From JAGWRA01 sp035534615 (lineage in GTDB: Bacteria > Acidobacteriota > Vicinamibacteria > Vicinamibacterales > CAVVIG01), in contig DATLRO010000061.1 in assembly GCA_035534615.1 (NCBI GenBank), positions 253,218-317,217 on the forward strand: a stretch of 64,000 bases of DNA. Reading direction: 5' to 3'. Position numbers and translations under genes: made by a program. Under the pieces are notes generated by a model. The model was not told the DNA's origin and did not search any database. It worked only from the letters and a program-made list of their open reading frames with translations. Shown one piece after another: positions 42,499-51,978 of this stretch (position 1 is its first letter; every line of letters starts with the position of its first letter).

Positions 42499-42750
42499 CT
42501 ACCTCCCCCTCGGCATCCGCCGGCCGGTGCTGGTGGAATTCGCCTGGTCGGCTGCTTCCTGGCAACGGACGCACGTGCGGACGCCGGGCAGCGCCTTGCG
42601 GCGCGCCTCGGGGATCGGCTCGCCGCACTCCGCACAGTTCTCCAGGCTCTCGCCGCCGGCCAGGCCGCTGCGCGCCTTGCGCACCGCCTTCTCGATGTGC
42701 GCGTCGATGTTGTCGTGAACCGAGCCTTCGTTGAACCAGCCGCCGGCCAT
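42499..42750 (-). CDS. DksA/TraR-type C4 zinc-finger protein
   Basis: An 83-aa protein with a C4 zinc finger, CAECGEPIPEARRKALPGVRTCVRCQ (Cys pairs CxxC...CxxC), as in YbiI/TraR-like small DksA relatives. It lacks the long coiled-coil of DksA but may still bind RNA polymerase's secondary channel. The ATG at 42750 starts a typical MAGGWFNEGSVHDNID N-terminus; the longer frame is rejected. Confidence 0.88.
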   Translation of the reverse strand: MAGGWFNEGSVHDNIDAHIEKAVRKARSGLAGGESLENCAECGEPIPEARRKALPGVRTCVRCQEAADQANSTSTGRRMPRGR

Positions 42751-42851
42751 GCTGCGCTCCCCGGAGATCGAACAGGTGATGTTCCAAGCGTAGTGCCGGG
42801 CCCGGCCGGAGTCAAAGGCTGCCCGGCGGCCCCGCTGGTTGGATATCCCCC

Positions 42852-43574
42852 CTACCCCTCGTCGATGTCGTAGACCGTCTTGACCTGGCGGTTCCGCCGC
42901 CCCCCCTCCATCTTCGTCGTCACGTCGAGGTGCAGGCCGTGGCGTGAGAGCTCGTAGGTCCGGACGACCTTGAAGCCGCCGCCCAGGTCGTACTCGGTCA
43001 CCAGCTTCTCGTGGTCCCACTTCGTCTTGCTGTTCACCGTCCCATCGGCGAACTGGTGTTTCTCCTTCTTCCCGTCGGCCTGATAGCGGTACACCTGACC
43101 GTCGGTGTAGGTGAAGGCGACGGTCCGTTCCTGATGCATCATCGTCAGCACGAACCGCTTGGGCGGCTGCATGATCTCGCGCATCAGCTTCATCCGCGCG
43201 CGCATGGCGTCCGGATCCACGCGACGACCGCCTGCCACGCCGCCGCCCCCGAACCCACCGCCGTAGCCACCGCCCATTCCGCCGCGGTACCCGCCGCCCA
43301 TCCCGCCGCCGAACCCGCCGCCCATGCCACCGCCGAAGCCGCCGCGATCGCCGCCCCCGCGGCCGCCGTCCCGCCCGCCCCCGCTGTCCGGCCGCCCGCC
43401 ATCGGGGTTCTGACTAAGGTCGGGATTGAGCCGCCAGGCTCCAGCGATCGTCGTCCGCGTCGGAGTGGGCGCCGGCGCGGCCGCGCTCTGACCGGGCGTC
43501 CGGGCAGCCGCGGCGACAGGCCACGACAGCGAAGCCGCCAGAACGACCGCATAACGCATCCTGTTCCGTATCAT
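42852..43574 (-). CDS. Secreted Gly-rich protein
   Basis: A 240-aa exported protein with a signal peptide (about 1-24). Residues about 60-118 consist of GGG-rich repeats (GGGMGGGFGGGMGGGYRGG-like, GGYGGG), giving a flexible low-complexity segment. The C-terminal 110 residues are beta-rich (RFVLTMMHQERTVAFTYTDGQVYRYQADG) and resemble domains found in secreted acidobacterial proteins of unknown function. The start at 43574 has GAGGGAG upstream. The Gly-rich repeats make the antisense frames look long. Confidence 0.7.
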   Translation of the reverse strand: MIRNRMRYAVVLAASLSWPVAAAARTPGQSAAAPAPTPTRTTIAGAWRLNPDLSQNPDGGRPDSGGGRDGGRGGGDRGGFGGGMGGGFGGGMGGGYRGGMGGGYGGGFGGGGVAGGRRVDPDAMRARMKLMREIMQPPKRFVLTMMHQERTVAFTYTDGQVYRYQADGKKEKHQFADGTVNSKTKWDHEKLVTEYDLGGGFKVVRTYELSRHGLHLDVTTKMEGGRRNRQVKTVYDIDEG

Positions 43575-43829
43575 GACTGACTCCCTCGAAGCCCAGGGCC
43601 CCGGTCTCACTCACTCATACCGGCCGGATCCGCGCGCCGTTTACCGGGGAGAACCCCCGCATCTGCTGGTTAGACCGGTGAAACCGGCAAAGGACACATT
43701 CGCGGCCTCTACGGCAGTGATCGCGCTCGTCGCGATCGTCATCGCCACGCCAGTGCTGACGGTCGGCCTGCGCCCCGAAGCTCGGCCGCCGCGTGCGCGC
43801 CGCCCGCGGCCCGGCCGCGGTCCGTGCGG

Positions 43830-43835
43830 TAAGAT
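43830..43835 (+). promoter_or_regulatory. -10 box TAAGAT, leaderless start of the PP2C gene
   Basis: TAAGAT is followed by CCGCTC and then the ATG at 43842. There is no room for a ribosome site, so the transcript would be leaderless. Confidence 0.45.
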
Positions 43836-43841
43836 CCGCTC

Positions 43842-45239
43842 ATGCCCCCGGTCGCCGCCCCGACGCCGGCGGACGCGGTTCTGCTCATGCTGGCCGCCGT
43901 CGTGCTGGCGGTGGGGCTCGTCTCGCTCGGCATGACCGCGTTCCACCAGCGGGCGATCGAGCGATCGACCACGGCCTTCGGCGCGTTCTGCCTGCTGTAC
44001 GGGATCCGCCTGACGGCCGCCACCCTCGAAGCGATCTATCATCCCGGTTCGCCGCCGGTCGGGTTCGAGATCGTCCGCGTGACCGCCACCTACTTCATCC
44101 TGGTGCCGGTGACGCTGTTCGCGGAGCAGATCTTCGGGTCCGGCTGGAAGGGTTCCATCCGCGGCCTCATTTACCTCGAGCTGGCCTACGCCGCCGCCGG
44201 GGTCGTGGCGGACGTGGCCGCCGGACGGCCGGGCGCGCTCCTGCCACTGCATCCGTTCCTGGTGATCCTGGCGGCGGTCGTGCTGTTCGCCAACGCGCTG
44301 CGGACGGTGACCCGGGCGAGCCGCGAAGTGCAGATCGTGGAGTACGGCCTGCTCGCGTTCGTGCTCAACATGCTGGCGCCCAACATCTCGTTCCTGACCC
44401 GGCACCGGCTGCTGTTCAATCCCGAGCCGGCCGGCCTGCTCGTCTTCGTGTGCTGCTTCGGGTACGTGGCGGTCCGGCGGGTCGTACACAACGAGCGGCG
44501 CCTGCTGACGCTGGAGCACGATCTGGAGACCGCCCGCCGGATCCAGGCGTCCATCCTCCCGCGCCGCGTGCCGGAGGGCTACGGCCTCGCGATCGCCGCG
44601 CGCTACCTTCCGATGCAGGCGGTCGCCGGCGACTTCTACGACTTCGTCCCGGTCGACCGCGATCGCCTCGGCATCTTCGTCGCCGACGTGTCCGGGCACG
44701 GCGTCGGCGCGGCCCTGATCGCCTCGATGCTGAAGATCGCCGTCGCCTCGCAGATCTCGCGCGCCGGCGATCCGGCCGCCACGCTCACCGGCCTCAACGA
44801 CACGCTGTGCGGTAAGCTCGAGCGTGACTACGTGACCGCCGCCTACCTGCTGGTCGACGGGCGCCGCGGCACGCTGACGTATGCCGGCGCCGGCCATCCG
44901 CCGCCGCTGGTGCGCCGGCCGGCGACCGGCCGTGTGGAGGAACTGCTCCAGAACGGCCTGATGCTCGGCCTGTTCGATGGCGCCACCTACGAGAACCTCG
45001 CGCAGCCGGTCGAGCCGGGAACGCGCATCGTCCTCTACACCGACGGCGTGGTCGAGGCGGCGACGGCCCGCGACGAGTTCTTCGGCGTCGGTCGCCTGCG
45101 CGAGTTCGTCGGCGGGCACGCGGCACTCGCGGCGGGACCGTTCGCCGACGCGCTGCTGCAAGAGGTGGCCAGATGGACCGGCCGGACCGACGGGTTCGAC
45201 GATGATCTGACGCTGATTGTCGTCGACGTGGTCGGCTGA
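43842..45239 (+). CDS. Membrane-bound PP2C/SpoIIE-type serine phosphatase
   Basis: A 465-aa regulator. The first 220 residues contain about seven hydrophobic helices of a membrane sensor module. The C-terminal 240 residues form a SpoIIE/RsbU phosphatase: AVAGDFYDFV, VADVSGHGVGAALIASMLK and FDDDLTLIVVDV carry the Asp residues that bind two metals. Such enzymes dephosphorylate anti-sigma-factor antagonists in stress signalling. The start follows a -10-like hexamer by 6 nt. An SDR gene begins 35 bp downstream and may be in the same operon. Confidence 0.9.
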   Translation: MPPVAAPTPADAVLLMLAAVVLAVGLVSLGMTAFHQRAIERSTTAFGAFCLLYGIRLTAATLEAIYHPGSPPVGFEIVRVTATYFILVPVTLFAEQIFGSGWKGSIRGLIYLELAYAAAGVVADVAAGRPGALLPLHPFLVILAAVVLFANALRTVTRASREVQIVEYGLLAFVLNMLAPNISFLTRHRLLFNPEPAGLLVFVCCFGYVAVRRVVHNERRLLTLEHDLETARRIQASILPRRVPEGYGLAIAARYLPMQAVAGDFYDFVPVDRDRLGIFVADVSGHGVGAALIASMLKIAVASQISRAGDPAATLTGLNDTLCGKLERDYVTAAYLLVDGRRGTLTYAGAGHPPPLVRRPATGRVEELLQNGLMLGLFDGATYENLAQPVEPGTRIVLYTDGVVEAATARDEFFGVGRLREFVGGHAALAAGPFADALLQEVARWTGRTDGFDDDLTLIVVDVVG

Positions 45240-45274
45240 CCCGCGACGGGAAGCCGGCGAGGAGTCGAAACGCC

Positions 45275-46147
45275 ATGGACGAACCGACGATCCCAACCAT
45301 GAGCGGCCGGGTGGCCGTCGTGACCGGCGCCAGCTCCGGCATCGGTCTGGAAGCGGTGCGCGGCCTCGCCCGGCTGGGGGCGACGGTCGTGCTCTGCTGC
45401 CGCGATGCCGGCCGCGGCGAGGCCGCGCGCGCCGCAATCGCGCGCGCGCCGGCGGCCGGCCCGGTCTCGCTCGAGCTCGCCGACCTCGCGTCGCTCGCAC
45501 AGGTGCGGGCGCTGGCCGATCGCCTGCTCGCCCGCTTCCCGGCGATCCACCTGCTCGTGAACGACGCCGGCGTCTACCGAAGCGGCCTGGAGCACACGCC
45601 GGACGGCGCCGAGATGACGATGGGCGTCAATCACCTGGCGCCGTTCGTGCTGACCGCCCGGCTGCAGCCCGCGCTCACCGCCGGCCGCGCGCGGATCATC
45701 AACGTGTCGTCCGAGGCGCACCGCGGGGCGAACCTCCGCCGCGCGCCGCTCGACCGGATCCTGCGCGGCGACGGCCATTACAACGGGTTCCGCGCGTACG
45801 CCGATTCCAAGCTGGCGAACATCCTGTTCACCCGCGAGCTGGCGCGCCGCGACGCCGTCCCGGGAGCGACCGTCCTGGCATTCCATCCGGGGATGGTCGC
45901 CACCCACATCTGGAATCAGAACCAGGACGCCGCGAGCCGGATCATCCGGCTCTTCAAGCCGCTCATGCTGTCGCCCGCCAGAAGCGGCGGATTCCTCGTC
46001 CGCCTGGCCACCATGCCGCTGGAGCAGGGGAGCAGCGGCCGGTATTTCAGGCAGGATCGGCCCGGGCGTCCGTCCGCCGACGCGCTGGACGAGGAGCTGG
46101 GCCGCGCGCTCTGGGACGCGAGTGGAAGAGTAATGAAGAATGAATGA
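45275..46147 (+). CDS. Short-chain dehydrogenase/reductase, retinol-dehydrogenase-like
   Basis: A 290-aa NAD(P)-dependent oxidoreductase. TGASSGIG is the cofactor motif (about residues 17-24), LVNDAGVY the strand-4 motif, and YADSK the catalytic YxxxK; INVSSEAHRG carries the Ser. The longer C-terminus is typical of retinol dehydrogenase/WWOX-like members, but the substrate is unknown. The gene's last codons (GRVMKNE) border a heptamer tract. GAGGAG precedes ATG 45275. Confidence 0.88.
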   Translation: MDEPTIPTMSGRVAVVTGASSGIGLEAVRGLARLGATVVLCCRDAGRGEAARAAIARAPAAGPVSLELADLASLAQVRALADRLLARFPAIHLLVNDAGVYRSGLEHTPDGAEMTMGVNHLAPFVLTARLQPALTAGRARIINVSSEAHRGANLRRAPLDRILRGDGHYNGFRAYADSKLANILFTRELARRDAVPGATVLAFHPGMVATHIWNQNQDAASRIIRLFKPLMLSPARSGGFLVRLATMPLEQGSSGRYFRQDRPGRPSADALDEELGRALWDASGRVMKNE

Positions 46148-46150
46148 CTG

Positions 46151-46185
46151 GGAACGAGGAACGAGGAATGAGGAACGAGGAATGA
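46151..46185. repeat. Heptamer tandem tract (GGAAYGA x5)
   Basis: Five perfect 7-nt units: GGAACGA, GGAACGA, GGAATGA, GGAACGA and GGAATGA. It starts 4 bp after the SDR stop codon, and the codons before it show related sequence. Confidence 0.85.
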
Positions 46186-46294
46186 GGACCTTCGCCGCGA
46201 TCGAAAGGCGCCCGCCGGTCGTCCCCCGTACAGTGCTGTTCGCTGAACCGCCGGCGCCGGAGTCGGCGGCGGCTCTCTGATCAGGAGTCTCACC

Positions 46295-46711
46295 ATGTCG
46301 CGCATGTGCCTGTGGCTGGCGATCGGTGTGGCGGTGTCCGGCGGCGCGGTGCGCGCCGCGCCGTCCGTGCCGAAGGGGGCGCCGCGGGCCGCGGCCGCCT
46401 GGCTGCGGCTCGTCGACCAGGGCCGGTACGGCCAGTCCTGGCGGATCGCTTCCGCACTGTTCAAGCGGGCGGTCACGCAGGACGGCTGGCAGCGGGCGAT
46501 GGAGCAGATCCGGGCGCCGCTCGGGCCGGTCGCCAGGCGAAGGCCGTTCAGGACGACCGCGACGACGTCGCTGCCCGGCGTGCCCGACGGGCACTACGTC
46601 GTCCTGCAGTACCGGACGTCGTTCGCGCACAAGGCGTCGGCTCTCGAGACCGTCACGTGCGTGCAGGAGGCCGACGGCGCCTGGCGCGTCGCAGGCTACT
46701 TCATCCGGTGA
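46295..46711 (+). CDS. DUF4019 domain secreted protein
   Basis: A 138-aa protein with a signal peptide (about 1-22) and the DUF4019 pattern: AAAAWLRLVDQGRYGQSW, FKRAVTQDGWQRAMEQIRAPLG and YVVLQYRTSFAHKASALETV, ending in WRVAGYFIR. The family is periplasmic and of unknown function. AGGAG precedes ATG 46295. Confidence 0.85.
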   Translation: MSRMCLWLAIGVAVSGGAVRAAPSVPKGAPRAAAAWLRLVDQGRYGQSWRIASALFKRAVTQDGWQRAMEQIRAPLGPVARRRPFRTTATTSLPGVPDGHYVVLQYRTSFAHKASALETVTCVQEADGAWRVAGYFIR

Positions 46712-46921
46712 TCGCCCCCCCCCCGACCGGCAAAGGCCGGTTCGGCGGCCGCGCTTGAACGGGTGCGGCCGGCAGGGGTCGCCCGCCCCGGGAAGAGGTG
46801 TTCCGGCCGCCGCTCCCCGGCGGTGATCGGACTGCCCCCGTCGCGACGGTGGGAACTTCGCCCGGACGTGGCTCGTATGGCCTAACCAGAGCGGTTCTTT
46901 TCCGGTGGAGACGCGCGTCCG

Positions 46922-49393
46922 ATGGATTCACTGCTGCAGGATGTCCGGTTCGCACTCCGGCTTCTCTGGAAGGACAAGGGATTCACGCTGGCGGCCGTGC
47001 TGACGCTCGGCGTCTGCCTCGGCGCCAACGCGGCGCTGTTCAGCGTCGTCAACACCGTGCTGCTGCGGCCGCTGCCGTTTCCGCATGCGGAACAGCTCGT
47101 CTACGTGTACGACAGCTTTCCGAACGCCGGCATTCCGCGGGCCAGCTCCAGCGTGCCGGACTACGAGGACCGGGTGCGGGGCGTCCCGGCGTTCTCGCAA
47201 TCGGCGCTCTACGACGACCACAGTATGAGCCTCGACGTCGGCGGCGGCCGGCCGGAGCAGGTGACGGTCACGCAGGTGACGCCGTCGTTCTTTCCGCTGC
47301 TCGAGGTGGCGCCATTCATCGGCCGCGCGTTCACCCCCGAGGACGGCGAGGTGGGGCGCGAGCACAAGATCGTCCTGAGCTACGCGACCTGGCAGGCGAT
47401 GTACGGCGGGCGCACGGATGCCCTCGGCCAGGACCTGCGCGTCAACGACGTGCCGTACACCGTCATCGGCGTCATGCCGAAGGGCTTCTCGTTCATCAAA
47501 CCCGACATCCGCGCCTGGATTCCGACGGCGTTCACGCCCAAGGACAAGTCGCTCGAGTCGCGATTCAACGAGAGCTTCGAGTTCATCGGCCGGCTGAAGC
47601 CGGGGGCGACGCTCGCGCAGGCCCAGGCCCAGCTCGACGCCATCGACGCCGCCAACTTCGACCGGTTCAAGGAATTCCAGCAACTGCTGAAGAACACGGG
47701 ATTCCACGTGACCGCGGTGCCATTCCAGGCCGATCTCGTCCGGAACGTGAAGGCGATGCTGTACCTGCTGTGGGGCGGCGCGCTGTTCGTGCTGCTCATC
47801 GGCGCCGTCAACGTGGCCAACCTGGCGCTCGTCCGGTCGCGGGTGCGGCTGCGCGAGCTGGCGACGCGTGCGGCCCTCGGCGCCGGACGGCTGCGCCTGG
47901 CGCGCCAGCTCGTCACCGAGAGCCTCGTGCTGGCGGCCGGCGGCGCCGCGCTGGGCCTCCTGGTCGGCGAGGCCAGCCTGCGTCTCTTCAGCACGCTGAA
48001 TCTCCAGGAGCTGCCGCGCGGCGCCGGGATTCACCTGGACGGCGCCACGGTCGCGTTCGTCCTCGGTCTGACGGCCGTGGTCGGCCTGCTCATCGCGCTG
48101 ATTCCGGTCGCGTCGATCGTGCGCGCCGATCTCAACGCGGTGTTCCACGAGGACGTCCGGACCGGCTCGGCCGGCCGGGGCGCCCGCGCCCTCCGCCGGG
48201 CGCTCGTGGTCACCCAGATCGCCCTGGCCTTCATCCTGCTCTTCGGCGCCGGCCTGCTGCTGGCCAGCTTCCGCCAGGTGCTGGACGTCAACCCCGGCTT
48301 CGACGCGCGGCACGTGCTGACCGCCTCGATCCGCCTGCCGGACGCGCGCTACCCGACCGGCGACGCGCGCGCGCAGTTCACCGACCGCTCTCTCGCCGCC
48401 ATCCGTGTCCTGCCGGGCGTCACCGCCGCCGGCGCGACGAGCCAGGTTCCGCTGGGCGGCGACTACAGCAGCAGCGCCATTCTCGCGGAAGGCTACCAGA
48501 TGCGGCCGGGCGAATCGATCGTCTCGCCCTACTACAGCGAGGTCACGCCCGGGTACTTCCAGGCGATGCGCATCCCGCTCATGAAGGGCCGGTTCTTCGA
48601 CGCCCACGACACGAAGGACGCGCTGCACGTGGTCATCATCGATCAGCGGCTGGCGCGGCACTTCTGGCCGCACACCGATCCGGTCGGCCACCGGCTGTAC
48701 AAACCGACCGACCCGCAGAATCTGACGGCCATCACCCCGAAGACGAAGTTCTTCACGGTCGTCGGCGTCGTGCATGACGTCGCCGTTCGCGGCGCCGGCG
48801 AAACCGATCCGACCGTCGGCGCGTATTACTTCCCGATCGACCAGTCGCCCGTGCACCTGGTCACGTTCACCATCCGCACGGCCGGCGATCCGAACGGCCT
48901 GATCGGCGCCGTGCGGGCGAAGATCGCATCTCTCGATCCGCAGCTGCCGGTCTACGACATCGAGACCATGACGCAGCGGACCGACAAGGCGCTGGTCACG
49001 AGACGATCGCCGCTGGTGCTCGCGATCGGCTTCGGGGTGGTGGCGCTGCTGCTGGCGGCCATCGGCATCTACGGCGTGCTGGCCTATCTCGTGACGCAGC
49101 GGACGAAGGAGATCGGCATCCGCATCGCCCTCGGCAGCAGCACGCGCGGAATCTTCGAGCTGATCCTCCGCGAGGGGCTCGCGGTGCTCGGCATCGGCTT
49201 CCTCGTCGGCCTGCTCGGCACCTGGGCGGTCGGCCGGGGCCTGCACAGCCAGCTGTACGGCGTGCAGCCGACCGATCCGCGCGTCCTGATCGGCACCATC
49301 GTCGCGCTGGGCGCGGTCGCACTCGCCGCCTGCCTGCTGCCGGCCGGACGCGCCACGCGCGTCAATCCCGTCACGGCGCTCCGGCAGGAGTGA
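46922..49393 (+). CDS. MacB/FtsX-type orphan permease 1 (ADOP)
   Basis: An 823-aa permease with two FtsX-like domains and a periplasmic MacB core repeated in each half. The N-terminal helix (AAVLTLGVCLGANAALFSVVNT) is followed by a long periplasmic domain; the second half contains GYFQAMRIPLMKGRFF and the C-terminal helices with AYLVTQRTKEIGIRIALGS. No ATPase or membrane-fusion protein is nearby, as usual for this acidobacterial family. It forms a tandem pair with the next gene, with about 100 bp between them. Confidence 0.9.
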   Translation: MDSLLQDVRFALRLLWKDKGFTLAAVLTLGVCLGANAALFSVVNTVLLRPLPFPHAEQLVYVYDSFPNAGIPRASSSVPDYEDRVRGVPAFSQSALYDDHSMSLDVGGGRPEQVTVTQVTPSFFPLLEVAPFIGRAFTPEDGEVGREHKIVLSYATWQAMYGGRTDALGQDLRVNDVPYTVIGVMPKGFSFIKPDIRAWIPTAFTPKDKSLESRFNESFEFIGRLKPGATLAQAQAQLDAIDAANFDRFKEFQQLLKNTGFHVTAVPFQADLVRNVKAMLYLLWGGALFVLLIGAVNVANLALVRSRVRLRELATRAALGAGRLRLARQLVTESLVLAAGGAALGLLVGEASLRLFSTLNLQELPRGAGIHLDGATVAFVLGLTAVVGLLIALIPVASIVRADLNAVFHEDVRTGSAGRGARALRRALVVTQIALAFILLFGAGLLLASFRQVLDVNPGFDARHVLTASIRLPDARYPTGDARAQFTDRSLAAIRVLPGVTAAGATSQVPLGGDYSSSAILAEGYQMRPGESIVSPYYSEVTPGYFQAMRIPLMKGRFFDAHDTKDALHVVIIDQRLARHFWPHTDPVGHRLYKPTDPQNLTAITPKTKFFTVVGVVHDVAVRGAGETDPTVGAYYFPIDQSPVHLVTFTIRTAGDPNGLIGAVRAKIASLDPQLPVYDIETMTQRTDKALVTRRSPLVLAIGFGVVALLLAAIGIYGVLAYLVTQRTKEIGIRIALGSSTRGIFELILREGLAVLGIGFLVGLLGTWAVGRGLHSQLYGVQPTDPRVLIGTIVALGAVALAACLLPAGRATRVNPVTALRQE

Positions 49394-49414
49394 GCTCCTG
49401 ACGCCTGTGACGCC

Positions 49415-49476
49415 GAGCGAAGAACGTCGACAGGTCTCACCGAAGACCGCAGACTGACGACCGAAGACCGTCGATC
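49415..49476. repeat. Heptamer tandem tract (GAnnnnn units)
   Basis: Units GAGCGAA, GAACGTC and GACAGGT, a 6-nt CTCACC unit, then GAAGACC, GCAGACT, GACGACC, GAAGACC and GTCGATC. The best part (49439-49473) reads ACCGAAG, ACCGCAG, ACTGACG, ACCGAAG, ACCGTCG. It lies between the two tandem permease genes. Confidence 0.7.
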
Positions 49477-49495
49477 TCGTCGAAAGCCAGGAACA

Positions 49496-51964
49496 GTGGA
49501 CACCCTGCTGCAGGATCTCCGGTTCGGCCTTCGCCTGCTCTGGAAGGACAAGGGCTTCACGGCCGCGGCCGTCCTGACGCTCGCCGTCTGCCTCGGCGCG
49601 AACGCGGCGCTCTTCACGGTTGTCGACACCGTGCTGCTGCGTCCGCTTCCCTTCCGCAGCGCCGGCCGGCTGGTCGCGATCCATAACGCCTTTCCGAACG
49701 TCGGTTTTCCGCTGGCCAGCACCAGCGTGCCGGACTACGTTGACCGGTTGCACGGCATGCCGGCCCTCGACGCCTTGGCCATTTACCGCCACCGCGACTT
49801 CAGCATCGAGGCGGGAGGGCGGCCCGAGCAGGTGGACATCCTGCAGGCCACGCCGTCACTGTTCCGACTCCTCGAGGCGGCTCCAGCGATCGGCCGTCTC
49901 TTCACGGAAGAGGATGCCGAGGTCGGCCACGAGCACGAGGCGATCATCAGCTACGCCACCTGGCAGCAGATGTTCGGCGGCCGTCCGGACGTCCTCGGGC
50001 GCGACATCCGCATCGCTGACGTCCCCTACACAATCGTGGGGGTCATGCGGCGCGGCTTCTGGTTCATCAACCCCGCCATCCGGGTCTGGACGCCGGCCGC
50101 TTTCACGCCGGAAGAGAGGTCCGAAGACAACCGCCTGAGCGAGAACTGGAACGAGGTGGGTCGACTGAAGCCCGGCGTTACGATTCAGCAGGCACAGGCG
50201 CAGCTCGACGCCTTGAACGCGAACCTGCCGGATCGCCTGCCACAGTACCGAAAGATCCTCGAGGACGCCGGATATCACAGCTTCGTCGTGCCCCTGCAGG
50301 CCGACCTCGTCCGGAACGTGAAGGCGATCCTCTACCTGCTCTGGGGCGGCGCGCTCTTCGTGCTGCTCATCGGAGCCGTCAACATCGCCAACCTGACGCT
50401 GGTTCGCTCGCGCGCCCGCCTGCGCGAGCTGGCGACGCGCGCGGCGCTCGGCGCCGGTCGGTTGCGGCTGGCGCGGCAGCTCGTCACGGAGAGCCTCGTG
50501 GTGGCGCTTGCCGGCGGCGGCCTCGGCCTGCTCGGCGGCTATGCCGCGCTGCGGCTCTTCGGCGCGCTCGATCTCGGCGACCTGCCGCGCGCCGGGGCGA
50601 TCCACCTGGATGCCGCGACGGCCGCCTTCAGCCTCGGCCTCGCGGGTCTGGTCGGCCTCCTCGTGGCGACCATTCCGGTCTCGTCGGTCCTGCGCGCGGA
50701 GCTGAGCAACGTCTTTCACGAGGACGCGCGGACGGGCACGGCCGGACGGAGCGCCCGCGTGCTGCGCCGGCTGCTGGTGGTCACGCAGGTCGCCGTCGCC
50801 TTCGTCCTGCTCGTCGGCGCCGGCCTCCTGCTCGCCAGCTTCCGCCAGGCGGCCGCCGTCAATCCGGGCTTCGATCCACACGGTGTCCTCATCGCGTCGG
50901 TCCGGCTGCCCGACGCGCGCTACACGGACGACGCCGCGCGGCGGCTGTTCGCCCGGCAGGCGCTGGACCGGATCCGCGCGCTGCCGGGCGTCGCCTCCGC
51001 CGGCGCCACCGACGCGATTCCGCTCGGCGGCAATCACGACGACGAAGTCATCATGGCCGAGGGCTACCGGATGAAGCCGGGCGAGTCGGTGATTTCGCCG
51101 AACGCCGCGGTCGTCACGCCCGGCTATTTCCAGGCGATGCGCATTCCGCTCGTCAGGGGCCGGTTCTTCGATGCCCACGACACGCCGGACGCGCCGCGAG
51201 TCATCATCGTCGACGAACGCCTGGCGCGCCACTTCTGGCCTGATCGGGATCCGCTCGGGCATCGGATGTTCATGCCAACGGACCCGCAGAACCTGACGGC
51301 CGTCACCCCCAAGACGAAGTTCTTCACGGTCGTCGGCGTCGTCCACCACGTCGCGATGCGCGGCATTGCCGACAACCAGCCGGACGTCGGCACCTACTAC
51401 TTTCCGTTCGCCCAGCAGCCCCAGCGCGCCATCACCTTCGCGGTCCGGACGTCGCGCGATCCCGTCGCGCTCGCGCCGGCCGTCCGGCGGACGGTGGCGT
51501 CGGTCGATCCCGAGCTGCCGGTCTACGACGTCCAGACGATGCGGCAGCTCACCGACCATGCGCTGCTGAGCCGTCGATCGCCGTTGATGCTGTCGGTCGG
51601 GTTCGGGGCGATGGCGTTGCTGCTGGCGGCGATCGGCATCTACGGTGTGCTGGCGTATCTGGTGACCCAGCGGACCAGGGAGATCGGCATCCGCATCGCG
51701 CTCGGCAGCACACGTCGCCGGATCTTCGACCTGATTCTGCGCGAAGGGCTGGTCGTCGTGGGCGCCGGCCTGGTCCTCGGCCTGGCCGGCGCGTTCGCTC
51801 TCAGCCGCGGTCTGCAAAGCCAGCTCTATCGCGTGCAGCCGACCGATCCGCGCGTGTTCGCCGGCACGACCGCGGTCCTCGGCGCCGTCGCCCTGGCCGC
51901 CTGCCTGCTGCCGGCCGGGCGCGCGACCCGCATCAACCCGATCACGGCGCTCCGGCAGGAATAG
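49496..51964 (+). CDS. MacB/FtsX-type orphan permease 2 (ADOP)
   Basis: An 822-aa paralogue of the preceding permease, with the same architecture and near-identical blocks (LRFGLRLLWKDKGFTAAAVL; TPGYFQAMRIPLVRGRFFDA). The start is GTG 49496. The pair arose by duplication. Export of unknown substrates or mechanotransmission-type activity is inferred from MacB relatives. A methyltransferase gene starts 15 bp downstream. Confidence 0.9.
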   Translation: MDTLLQDLRFGLRLLWKDKGFTAAAVLTLAVCLGANAALFTVVDTVLLRPLPFRSAGRLVAIHNAFPNVGFPLASTSVPDYVDRLHGMPALDALAIYRHRDFSIEAGGRPEQVDILQATPSLFRLLEAAPAIGRLFTEEDAEVGHEHEAIISYATWQQMFGGRPDVLGRDIRIADVPYTIVGVMRRGFWFINPAIRVWTPAAFTPEERSEDNRLSENWNEVGRLKPGVTIQQAQAQLDALNANLPDRLPQYRKILEDAGYHSFVVPLQADLVRNVKAILYLLWGGALFVLLIGAVNIANLTLVRSRARLRELATRAALGAGRLRLARQLVTESLVVALAGGGLGLLGGYAALRLFGALDLGDLPRAGAIHLDAATAAFSLGLAGLVGLLVATIPVSSVLRAELSNVFHEDARTGTAGRSARVLRRLLVVTQVAVAFVLLVGAGLLLASFRQAAAVNPGFDPHGVLIASVRLPDARYTDDAARRLFARQALDRIRALPGVASAGATDAIPLGGNHDDEVIMAEGYRMKPGESVISPNAAVVTPGYFQAMRIPLVRGRFFDAHDTPDAPRVIIVDERLARHFWPDRDPLGHRMFMPTDPQNLTAVTPKTKFFTVVGVVHHVAMRGIADNQPDVGTYYFPFAQQPQRAITFAVRTSRDPVALAPAVRRTVASVDPELPVYDVQTMRQLTDHALLSRRSPLMLSVGFGAMALLLAAIGIYGVLAYLVTQRTREIGIRIALGSTRRRIFDLILREGLVVVGAGLVLGLAGAFALSRGLQSQLYRVQPTDPRVFAGTTAVLGAVALAACLLPAGRATRINPITALRQE

Positions 51965-51978
51965 GAAGAGAGGACGCC

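Noticed and set aside
43240..43400. A dense GGC/CCG repeat tract
   Set aside because: It encodes in-frame Gly-rich repeats of the secreted protein, not an intergenic array.
46928..49792. A 954-codon minus-strand frame across permease 1
   Set aside because: Composition is Arg/Glu/Gln/Asp-rich without domains; it crosses the spacer and repeat tract. It is a shadow.
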